From Thermacetogenium sp. UBA5472 (lineage in GTDB: Bacteria > Bacillota > DSM-12270 > Thermacetogeniales > Thermacetogeniaceae), in NCBI GenBank assembly GCA_002426495.1, contig DIQC01000012.1, positions 1 through 6,305 on the forward strand: a stretch of 6,305 bases of DNA, written 5' to 3'. Positions within the stretch are counted from its first letter, which is position 1. Each line of letters opens with the position of its first letter. Shown one piece after another: positions 1 to 5,564 of this stretch. Below the pieces are notes generated by a model. It was not told the origin of the DNA. It searched no databases and saw nothing but the letters and a program-made list of their open reading frames with translations. The translations under genes and the position numbers were made by a program.

Positions 1-1
1 T

Positions 2-1492
2 GAAAAAGAAAAGAGAAGTGCTTTTCATAGGATAGGGCAGTGGTGTCAAGAGCGCCTGGACTGGGTAAAGGGAGATCTTAGGCACAGCGGAACCGCTCTC
101 AGCGGTTTGATCGAAGACTTGCGCACCGGTAAGAGGGGATTTAATCGTCACTTTTGGAAGTGCCCCTATTTTTGCATTCCGGTTGTTGTCGGTCTTTTTT
201 TAGTGGGAGCCAATTTCTATCTGGAACAGAATCAGCCTGCTTGTGCCGTTTATTATGATGGGCAGGAAATCGGTTTTGTTGACTCTCGGCAGCAAGGAAC
301 GCTGGCCTTGAACAGTTTAGAGGAGAAGTTGGAGCATCAGGTGGGGCAGGATGTATTTCTGCCTGACACCCTGGGCTATAAGACCTGTATGGCACCCAGG
401 GAGGAAATGGAAAAGTACTCTTTTGAATCTTCAATAGAGGAACTTCCCTGGATGGTCAAGGGAGTGGAAATGTGTGTTGAAGGAAAGCCGGTAATGGTCA
501 TGGCTGCCAGGGAAGATTTGGATGCCATGCTTGAATCATACCAGAAGTCAATGCTGCCGGAGGACAGTAAGGAGAAAATCGAAAACGTATCTTTTGATGA
601 GGATGTTACCTTCCGCGGCAGGCAGATTGCTGTAAGGGATCTTGTTTCAGGTGAGGATGCTCTTAAATGTCTGTCAGCGGGGCAGGATACGCAAAAAACA
701 TATATTGTCCAAGAAGGAGATAATTTGTGGTCGATTGCACGGGCAAATGATATGCTTGTTGATGAGCTTTGCCAGGTTAATCCGCAGCTGACAGAGGAAA
801 TGAAACCTGGTCAGGAGATTAAACTGGCCTCTATTGAACCCCTGCTTAATGTCATCATCACCAGTACCCTGACCGAAAAGGAGGTTCTGCCCTGTGAAGT
901 GCAAACTAAGCTGGACTCAGACCTTGATCGGGGCAAGACAAAGATTGTCGAAGAGGGAGAAGTTGGTGAAGCACAGGTGGTTTATCGTCTGGTACGGCAG
1001 AACCAGCAGTTAGTAACAAAGAGTGAGGTAGAGCGAGAGGTTGTAAAAGCTCCGGAGTCCAGGGTTGTGGCCAAAGGCACACGAAATATTGTGGCTACAG
1101 TGGCTACCGCCAGCCGTGGTACAGGGAATGGCTCACTTCGCTGGCCGGTAGGAGGTCCGATCACCTCCGGATACGGCACCCGTGGAGGGACCCACTCAGG
1201 CCTGGATATTGGGGCAGGTCATGGTGCGGCGGTCGGCGCTGCTGCAGGAGGAACTGTTTCATCTACTGGGTGGATGGGAGGTTACGGCAATTGTGTGCTG
1301 ATCAACCATGGCAATGGGATGACTACCCGCTATGCCCATCTCTCTCAGATCAATGTCAGCTCAGGGCAGAGCGTAAGCAGTGGGCAGGTAATCGGGAGTG
1401 TGGGAAGTACGGGGAATTCAACAGGTCCCCATCTTCACTTTGAAGTGATTGTCAATGGTTCGACAAGAAATCCGCTCAACTATCTGAACTAA
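2..1492 (+). CDS. LysM-G5-M23 family cell-wall peptidase, membrane-anchored, 5' partial
   Basis: A probable peptidoglycan endopeptidase, or a wall-binding protein built on that fold, tethered to the outer face of the membrane. Numbering from the TTG at 107: a short basic cytoplasmic tail; a transmembrane segment at about 20-38; a poorly conserved extracytoplasmic region at 45-190; a LysM domain at about 198-242 (YIVQEGDNLWSIA); a G5 domain at about 246-325; and a C-terminal M23 domain at about 343-461. The M23 residues are intact: H363 and D367 (HSGLD), H411 (YAHLS), and H442 and H444 (PHLHFE), so the zinc site should be functional. The frame is open from base 2, and there is no ATG, GTG or TTG in frame before 107. 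The TTG at 107 has no good Shine-Dalgarno, so I infer the true start lies left of the window. It ends in TAA and is followed by a terminator. Several cysteines (94, 123, 188, 222, 263, 396) are unusual for an exported Firmicute protein. Confidence 0.9.
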   Translation, partial: EKEKRSAFHRIGQWCQERLDWVKGDLRHSGTALSGLIEDLRTGKRGFNRHFWKCPYFCIPVVVGLFLVGANFYLEQNQPACAVYYDGQEIGFVDSRQQGTLALNSLEEKLEHQVGQDVFLPDTLGYKTCMAPREEMEKYSFESSIEELPWMVKGVEMCVEGKPVMVMAAREDLDAMLESYQKSMLPEDSKEKIENVSFDEDVTFRGRQIAVRDLVSGEDALKCLSAGQDTQKTYIVQEGDNLWSIARANDMLVDELCQVNPQLTEEMKPGQEIKLASIEPLLNVIITSTLTEKEVLPCEVQTKLDSDLDRGKTKIVEEGEVGEAQVVYRLVRQNQQLVTKSEVEREVVKAPESRVVAKGTRNIVATVATASRGTGNGSLRWPVGGPITSGYGTRGGTHSGLDIGAGHGAAVGAAAGGTVSSTGWMGGYGNCVLINHGNGMTTRYAHLSQINVSSGQSVSSGQVIGSVGSTGNSTGPHLHFEVIVNGSTRNPLNYLN

Positions 1493-1512
1493 ACAATTTC
1501 TAAAAAGTCATC

Positions 1513-1541
1513 AAACCCATCACACCAGTGGTGGGTTTTTT
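1513..1541 (+). terminator. Intrinsic terminator after the M23 peptidase gene
   Basis: Arms 1514-1523 (AACCCATCAC) and 1528-1537 (GTGGTGGGTT) pair over 10 bp with one T-G wobble around an ACCA loop. A further A-T pair and a run of six T follow (1536-1541). This is a textbook rho-independent terminator 20 bases after the stop codon. It sits only 5 bases before the Shine-Dalgarno of the next gene. Confidence 0.9.
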
Positions 1542-1545
1542 ATAC

Positions 1546-1553
1546 AAGGGAGG
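1546..1553 (+). promoter_or_regulatory. Ribosome binding site setting the TPR gene start at 1562
   Basis: AAGGGAGG ends 8 bases before the GTG at 1562. The upstream in-frame GTG at 1553 overlaps this Shine-Dalgarno and cannot be served by it, so 1562 is preferred. Confidence 0.75.
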
Positions 1554-1561
1554 TGAACGGG

Positions 1562-2206
1562 GTGGCAAATATTTTTAGAAACCAACGGCCAATTGTTAAG
1601 GTAGGGATCTGGATCTTGGTGGGGATGATTATAGTTGGTCTTTTAGGAACTACAGTTGCCTGGTATCTGAGCTCCGATGGTGAGCAGCAGCAACCGATAG
1701 CTGAAAATCCTGCTTCTGAGGAAGATATAATCGCCACAGAAATAGAGAGGCAGGAGGCCTTGCGAGAAGAGTATGAGGAGATGCTGGTCAGTGATCCTGA
1801 AGACCTGACGGTTTTGACTGGGTATGCACGGGTGGAGATGCAATTAGGTGAACTTTATCTGCAAAACCAAGAAGAGAGCCAGGGGAAGGAAGCATTTCAG
1901 CGGGCAGTGCCTTTATACCAGAAAGCACTGGAAAACGAAGACGATCTCCAGTTACGCCTGGAGTTAGCTAGTGCCCATCAGCTGCTGGGTGATGATGGCA
2001 AAGCGGAAGCGGAATTAAACAAGATCCTGGAACAGAAACCTGGCAACCTCAATGCTTTAGCTCAAAAGGGAATCTTGTTGGAATCTAGAGAAGACTGGGA
2101 TGGTGCGATACAAGTCTGGGAGAGTGTTGCAAAATCCCCACAGGCAGACGAGACGACGAAGGAGATTGTAGAGGCACGGATTAAAGCAATAAAAGAGCAG
2201 GAATAG
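1562..2206 (+). CDS. Membrane-anchored tetratricopeptide repeat protein
   Basis: A 214-residue protein of unknown specific role, probably a scaffold for protein-protein contacts at the outer face of the membrane. Residues 1-10 are basic and polar, and 11-36 form one strong transmembrane helix (VGIWILVGMIIVGLLGTTVAW). A Glu- and Gln-rich linker follows at about 38-75. The rest is helical TPR: an irregular repeat at about 79-124 (it contains PLYQKAL), then clearer repeats at about 127-160 (ASAHQLLGDDGKAEAELNKI) and 161-193 (LLESREDWDGAIQVWESV). The GTG at 1562 is chosen over the GTG at 1553 on the ribosome binding site. The gene starts 20 bases after a terminator with no room for a promoter between, so it must rely on read-through or on a promoter inside the preceding gene. 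Architecturally it resembles other single-TM TPR proteins such as the C-terminal part of CcmI/NrfG types, but no cytochrome biogenesis genes are nearby, so I do not assign that function. Confidence 0.85.
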   Translation: MANIFRNQRPIVKVGIWILVGMIIVGLLGTTVAWYLSSDGEQQQPIAENPASEEDIIATEIERQEALREEYEEMLVSDPEDLTVLTGYARVEMQLGELYLQNQEESQGKEAFQRAVPLYQKALENEDDLQLRLELASAHQLLGDDGKAEAELNKILEQKPGNLNALAQKGILLESREDWDGAIQVWESVAKSPQADETTKEIVEARIKAIKEQE

Positions 2207-2292
2207 CAATGTTGCAAATATCGCCGGACTGTATGAGCCATCTCTTTAGCAACAAGAGCTTTAATATTTCAGACTTTAGACCTCCGATTTCC

Positions 2293-2341
2293 GATGAGAC
2301 GAGTGAGACGCGAGAACCATTCCCGCGTCTCATCTTTTTTT
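2293..2341 (+). terminator. Intrinsic terminator with two competing 5' arms
   Basis: TGAGACGCG (2304-2312) pairs perfectly with CGCGTCTCA (2324-2332), and an inner GAA/TTC (2314-2316 with 2320-2322) continues the stem past one mismatch. Seven T follow at 2335-2341. A second 5' arm, GATGAGACG (2293-2301), can also pair perfectly with CGTCTCATC (2326-2334), so two hairpins are mutually exclusive. It probably ends transcription of the TPR gene about 100 bases after its stop. The hairpin may also be a repeat element (see findings). Confidence 0.8.
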
Positions 2342-2422
2342 CCAAACATCCTATAGCCTGACAATTTTTAAGAGCCTCATTCAAGCAACAAGAAAACTTA
2401 TCCGTGTCTTGACCGAACAATC

Positions 2423-2451
2423 TATGCAGCAGGAACCGTCCCCAGTGCATA
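2423..2451. repeat. Palindrome with a GAACCGTCCC core
   Basis: Arms TATGCA (2423-2428) and TGCATA (2446-2451) flank a 17-base centre containing GAACCGTCCCC (2433-2443). The hairpin at 2304-2332 has GAACCATTCCC at 2314-2324 in the same position, 9 of 11 bases identical, although the outer arms differ. No T run follows, so it is not a terminator. I infer a small dispersed palindromic element. Confidence 0.5.
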
Positions 2452-2487
2452 ACACCAAATGGAGCTGGTTTATTTTTACACACGCAC

Positions 2488-2509
2488 ACCTAACTTCTTT
2501 AGGTATAAT
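2488..2509 (+). promoter_or_regulatory. Promoter -10 box with overlapping operator-like inverted repeat
   Basis: A perfect TATAAT lies at 2504-2509, 26 bases before the ATG at 2536. No good -35 is found at 16-18 bp spacing; the TTTACA at 2475-2480 is 23 bp away. Overlapping the first base of the box is ACCTAA-N5-TTAGGT (2488-2493 and 2499-2504). A regulator bound there would cover the promoter. The weak -35 would fit either an activated promoter or chance. Confidence 0.5.
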
Positions 2510-2535
2510 GGGGTAGGAGAGGGTGAATTGGAGGA

Positions 2536-3396
2536 ATGGATAGATTTATAGCAGTGGTCATTATTATCTGCTTATCTATAATGATGATCCCCTATGAATC
2601 ACTTTGTGTGATCAGTTCCGGCGCCCTGCGGTCAGGCTATCAGATGCTTTTTGCCTGGGAAACTCGCAGTTGGAACGCATTAGAAGGGGATCACTACATC
2701 ATAAAATACCAGAATGGCGATCAAGAGAATGCCAGACTAACTCTACAGGAAGCAGAGCGGCTGTATGAGCCCATTGGTGAATACTTCGGCTGTTTTCCGG
2801 AGAAGAGGGTGCCTGTGGCTATTTACAGGAATAAATCTGCTTTAAACAGGGTCTTCGGCTGGGACAGCGATATAAATGCAATGGGTGTTTATTGGGGAGG
2901 GGTCATCAGGCTGCTTTCGCCTGATGACTGGCTTGATGAGTTTAGCAGAGCTGCCAGAGAGGATGTTTATCGCAGGCATGGACCTATTGCTCACGAGTAT
3001 ATCCATTTGCTGGTGGACTATAAAACCAGAGGTAATTACCCGCGCTGGCTTACCGAAGGTCTGGCGCAGTACGGGGAGAAGTATTGTACAGGAATGGCTA
3101 CAGTCACGGCCAGCGCTGAAGAGCGGCCTGCTCTGTCAATCTCTCTTGAGGATTTAGATAAGAAGTTTGATGATCCAGAATGGCAGGATTATTGCTACAC
3201 GGTTTCAGAAGAAATGGTGGAGTTTATGATCAGTAATTATGGTGCTGATTCTATTCCCCTCTTGCTGGAAGAGCTGGGTAGAGGGAAGGGGGTGGACAGC
3301 GCTTTCCATAAGGTTCTGGGCGTAAACCTCCGGGACTTCACAAACGAATATCACAGTGAAAACATAAAAACCGAAAAATGCCAAAAAATATCTTAA
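2536..3396 (+). CDS. Membrane-anchored HExxH metallopeptidase-like protein (peptidase MA-like)
   Basis: A 286-residue probable zinc peptidase of the gluzincin fold, close in style to the peptidase MA-like family. Residues 4-30 form an N-terminal hydrophobic anchor or signal peptide (IAVVIIICLSIMMI), so the rest should lie outside the membrane. HEYIH at 153-157 supplies two zinc histidines and the catalytic glutamate. E174 in PRWLTEGLAQYGE, 17 residues after the second His, is the likely third ligand. Residues 52-100 (HYIIKYQNGD... VPVAIYRNK) match the small strand-rich region usually found before HExxH in this group. The substrate is unknown; its place between a promoter and murA hints at envelope work, but that is inference. 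For the ATG at 2536, GGAGG (2530-2534) ends only 1 base away, while GAGGGTGA (2519-2526) has better spacing. A stop at 2524-2526 limits the frame upstream. A later in-frame GTG at 2554 would shorten the anchor and is less likely. Confidence 0.8.
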   Translation: MDRFIAVVIIICLSIMMIPYESLCVISSGALRSGYQMLFAWETRSWNALEGDHYIIKYQNGDQENARLTLQEAERLYEPIGEYFGCFPEKRVPVAIYRNKSALNRVFGWDSDINAMGVYWGGVIRLLSPDDWLDEFSRAAREDVYRRHGPIAHEYIHLLVDYKTRGNYPRWLTEGLAQYGEKYCTGMATVTASAEERPALSISLEDLDKKFDDPEWQDYCYTVSEEMVEFMISNYGADSIPLLLEELGRGKGVDSAFHKVLGVNLRDFTNEYHSENIKTEKCQKIS

Positions 3397-3401
3397 AAGG
3401 G

Positions 3402-3431
3402 AAGACAGGAATATTACTCTCATGATAGAAT
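3402..3431 (+). promoter_or_regulatory. Possible extended -10 promoter for murA
   Basis: TGATAGAAT (3423-3431) has the TGn motif plus a TAGAAT -10. AAGACA (3402-3407) is an 18-bp-spaced, 4-of-6 match to the -35. It lies just after the stop of the HExxH gene, in a strongly AT-rich 129-base gap before murA. An alternative is TTGATA (3457-3462) with a weak AATTAT at 3480. Read by eye only. Confidence 0.35.
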
Positions 3432-3443
3432 ACAAATAATGAG

Positions 3444-3471
3444 AAGGGATCTTTTTTTGATAAAATCCCTT
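3444..3471 (+). other. Hairpin in the murA leader
   Basis: AAGGGAT (3444-3450) pairs perfectly with ATCCCTT (3465-3471) around a 14-base loop holding seven T. The loop can be shortened by pairing T residues with AAA at 3462-3464. No T run follows the stem, so it is not a normal terminator on this strand. It would lie in the 5' leader of murA if the promoter at 3423 is real. Confidence 0.4.
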
Positions 3472-3512
3472 AAAATACTAATTATTTTTTACACAAGAAT
3501 ATACTATTATAT

Positions 3513-3517
3513 GGAGG
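3513..3517 (+). promoter_or_regulatory. Ribosome binding site setting the murA start at 3526
   Basis: GGAGG with 8 bases to the ATG at 3526. It rules out the longer open frame beginning at 3439, whose 29 extra codons are AT-rich and precede the conserved MurA N-terminus. Confidence 0.85.
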
Positions 3518-3525
3518 AAATATAC

Positions 3526-4857
3526 ATGAAGTTAATTGTTCAGGGTGGTACGCTATTGCATGGGCGGGTTCGGGTTAGTGGGGCGAAAAACTCCTCTTTG
3601 GTTCTGATGGCTGCTAGTGCAATCAGCAGAGGAGAGGTTTATCTTGATAATGTACCAAGGATCGCTGATGTCAAAACTCAGATTGAAATCGTGCGTGCTC
3701 TCGGTGGTCAAGTATCATGGGAAGATAGCGATACTCTGCACCTGAAATGGGACAGGCCTCTTTATAACGATATACCTTATAATTTAGCCAAAAAACTACG
3801 AGCATCCAATCTCTTTTTAGGTGCGATGGCGGCAAGAAAAGAGCCTATCAAAATTCCTCTGCCAGGTGGCTGTAATATCGGGTCACGGCCGATGGACCTG
3901 CACTTAAAGGGCCTAGGTATGCTGGGTTATGATGTTAATCTAGAACATGGGTATATCGATGCGCGTCCCGGGAAGCTGGAGGGATGCTGTATTTATTTGG
4001 ATTTCCCCAGTGTGGGTGCTACGGAAAACATTATGATGGCTGCTGCGGGGATACCGGGTACAACGGTCATCGAAAATGCTGCCAAGGAGCCGGAAACAGT
4101 AGATCTGGCCAACTTTTTGAACGCTATGGGAGGGAAGGTACGGGGCGCAGGTACTGACCTGATTATTGTAGATGGCGTGGATGAGTTTCATGGCACCAGG
4201 CATAGTGTAATACCTGATCGCATTGAAGCAGGAACATATATGATCTCCGCCGGTATTACAGGTGGAGAGGTTACGGTAGAGAATGTCATCGTCAAACATC
4301 TGCAGCCGGTCATAGCCAAACTGGGCGAAGTGGGTCTCTCTGTGAAGGCCAATGAGGATAAGATCACTGTAAAAAGGACAGGCGATCTGAAGGCTACAGA
4401 TATTAAAACCCTGCCCTATCCGGGGTTTCCTACAGACCTGCAGTCACCGATGATGGTACTGCTCGCTCAGGCTAAAGGAACCAGTACGATTGTAGAAAAT
4501 GTTTTTGAAAACCGTTTTCAGGTAGCTGATGAGCTGAAACGCATGGGGGCGAAAATCCAGGTCAAAGGCCAGGCCGCCATCATCGAAGGGGGCGAAAGGC
4601 TCTCTGGAGCCCAGGTTAAGGCCCCGGATCTGCGTGCGGGCGCCTCTCTGCTCTTAGCCGGCGTAGCTGCCCAGGGTGAAACTCAAATCTGCAATGCTGA
4701 ACTGATCACCAGAGGATATGAGAAAGTAGTGGGTAAATTCACCTCACTTGGGGCGCGGATAAGTGGTTTAAGCGAAGAGGGTGATGGGCTAGAACTCAGA
4801 ACTTCTCTGGTAGCACCAGAAGATGAAAAAGCCACAGTCGAGAATGCCATTTCCTAA
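3526..4857 (+). CDS. murA: UDP-N-acetylglucosamine 1-carboxyvinyltransferase (MurA)
   Basis: This cytoplasmic enzyme transfers enolpyruvate from PEP to UDP-GlcNAc, the first committed step of peptidoglycan synthesis and the target of fosfomycin. The 443-residue product is slightly longer than the usual 417-435 and has the two inside-out alpha/beta halves of the EPSP synthase fold. Conserved residues: K21-N22 in SGAKNSS; R92 in LRASN; the active-site loop PLPGGCNIGSRPMDLH with catalytic C116, the cysteine fosfomycin alkylates; D304 in PGFPTDLQ; R370 in DLRAGASL; and RGYEK at 396-400. With Cys present rather than Asp, the protein should be fosfomycin-sensitive as far as the sequence shows. The C-terminal tail of about 20 residues is acidic and not conserved. 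Firmicutes often carry two MurA paralogues, and I cannot tell which type this is. The start at ATG 3526 fits both the ribosome binding site and the family N-terminus. Confidence 0.96.
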   Translation: MKLIVQGGTLLHGRVRVSGAKNSSLVLMAASAISRGEVYLDNVPRIADVKTQIEIVRALGGQVSWEDSDTLHLKWDRPLYNDIPYNLAKKLRASNLFLGAMAARKEPIKIPLPGGCNIGSRPMDLHLKGLGMLGYDVNLEHGYIDARPGKLEGCCIYLDFPSVGATENIMMAAAGIPGTTVIENAAKEPETVDLANFLNAMGGKVRGAGTDLIIVDGVDEFHGTRHSVIPDRIEAGTYMISAGITGGEVTVENVIVKHLQPVIAKLGEVGLSVKANEDKITVKRTGDLKATDIKTLPYPGFPTDLQSPMMVLLAQAKGTSTIVENVFENRFQVADELKRMGAKIQVKGQAAIIEGGERLSGAQVKAPDLRAGASLLLAGVAAQGETQICNAELITRGYEKVVGKFTSLGARISGLSEEGDGLELRTSLVAPEDEKATVENAIS

Positions 4858-4913
4858 ATGTTCGGTAAATGCTGGATAATGATCCAACATCCTGTCTTTG
4901 TTGGAAATGTCGC

Positions 4914-4922
4914 AGGAAGAGG
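4914..4922 (+). promoter_or_regulatory. Ribosome binding site setting a TTG start at 4931
   Basis: AGGAAGAGG ends 8 bases before the TTG at 4931. The in-frame TTG codons at 4898 and 4901 and the ATG at 4907 lie upstream of, or too close to, this site and have no Shine-Dalgarno of their own. Confidence 0.6.
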
Positions 4923-4930
4923 TAATTACT

Positions 4931-5467
4931 TTGAAAATAATTGAAATAACCTTTGTTTCTTTGTTAATCGGTCTAGCCAAGAGTCGTCTGCTTATTATTA
5001 TGGCTGTGACGGCTGTGCTGTTATGGGCAGGTCTGCATCTACTTCCTTTGCTTTCAAGGGATCGCTACATTCTTTCCAGCCTGTTGAGTGTCTTTTGCAC
5101 TCAGGGGATGAAACCCTTTACCTATCAAATGGCAGGAAGGATCGACTGGCGCCAGCTGTTCCGCTGTGGAGGTATGCCCAGTTCCCATTCCGCAGTTGTA
5201 GCTGCCCTGGCAACTGCCTTGGGGCTTGATTACGGTTGGACATCTCCGGTCTTTCAAACGAGTGCTGTATTGGGCAGTATTATTGTTTATGATTCCTGTA
5301 CCCTGCGCAGAACAGTAGGGGAGCAATCTCGCATAATCAGGGAACTGGTACAGGATAAGAGGCGACAGTTGCCACTCCTTAAAGGAAAGATGGGGCATAC
5401 TCCTATAGAGGCATCACTTGGTGTTCTATGCGGAGTTCTATGCGCCCTGTTTGTGGTGCGTTTTTAA
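4931..5467 (+). CDS. Divergent PAP2 family membrane protein (DUF212/YuiD-like)
   Basis: A 178-residue integral membrane protein of the DUF212 group, distantly related to PAP2 acid phosphatases. The biochemical role of the family is not settled; a lipid-phosphate substrate is often supposed. Hallmarks present: QGMK (58-61); DWRQLFRCGGMPSSHSA (72-88), the signature; ALATALGLDYGWTSPVF (92-108); IIVYDSCTLRRTVGEQ (117-132), matching the usual YDA-GVRR-AG-Q block; and MGHTPIEASLGVLCG (154-168). The family normally begins close to the segment matching 46-61, so residues 1-45, with at least one additional hydrophobic helix (about 20-40), are an N-terminal extension. No good internal start was seen that would remove it. 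The gene follows murA after 73 bases with no terminator between, so co-transcription is plausible. The TTG start is chosen on the ribosome binding site. Confidence 0.85.
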   Translation: MKIIEITFVSLLIGLAKSRLLIIMAVTAVLLWAGLHLLPLLSRDRYILSSLLSVFCTQGMKPFTYQMAGRIDWRQLFRCGGMPSSHSAVVAALATALGLDYGWTSPVFQTSAVLGSIIVYDSCTLRRTVGEQSRIIRELVQDKRRQLPLLKGKMGHTPIEASLGVLCGVLCALFVVRF

Positions 5468-5546
5468 TGGCTCTCACCAGGACTGTCAAGTTCGGCTGTG
5501 TGGCCTGATGTAAATGGAACAGGCAACTTGGCGAAAAAAGTCTGAA

Positions 5547-5558
5547 AAGAGGGAAGGG
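5547..5558 (+). promoter_or_regulatory. Ribosome binding site setting a GTG start at 5565
   Basis: AAGAGGGAAGGG ends 6 bases before the GTG at 5565. The in-frame ATG at 5514 has no Shine-Dalgarno and would add 17 basic residues not needed by the fold. Confidence 0.6.
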
Positions 5559-5564
5559 TATGCA

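Larger units (their letters stand above)
2207..2535. other. 329-base intergenic region with terminator, second palindrome and promoter
   Basis: No convincing gene is seen on either strand. From left to right it holds an unremarkable stretch (2207-2292), a strong hairpin with a T run (2293-2341), an AT-rich spacer (2342-2422), a second palindrome with a similar core (2423-2451), and a -10-like TATAAT with an overlapping inverted repeat (2488-2509). A 102-codon minus-strand open frame (2181-2489) crosses all of these and is rejected as a gene. Confidence 0.7.

Noticed and set aside
107..1492. TTG at 107 as the true start of the M23 gene
   Set aside because: It has no Shine-Dalgarno, and the frame is open without a stop back to base 2, so the gene almost certainly begins outside the window.
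2242..2258. CTCTT/AAGAG hairpin after the TPR gene
   Set aside because: The stem is only 5 bp with no T run, and the strong terminator at 2304-2341 accounts for transcript ending.
2181..2489. 102-codon minus-strand open frame
   Set aside because: It crosses a terminator, a palindrome and the end of the TPR gene, has no domain I recognise, and is best explained by chance openness over repeats.
2475..2509. TTTACA as the -35 of the promoter at 2504
   Set aside because: The spacing is 23 bp, outside the usual 16-18 range.
3439..3525. N-terminal 29 codons added to MurA by the longest open frame
   Set aside because: The stretch is AT-rich, precedes the conserved MKLIVQGG start and contains the murA ribosome binding site.
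3940..4299. 119-codon minus-strand open frame
   Set aside because: It lies wholly inside the conserved murA gene and its translation has no family features.
4873..4886. Hairpin TGGAT-AATG-ATCCA between murA and the DUF212 gene as a terminator
   Set aside because: The stem is only 5 bp and no T run follows.
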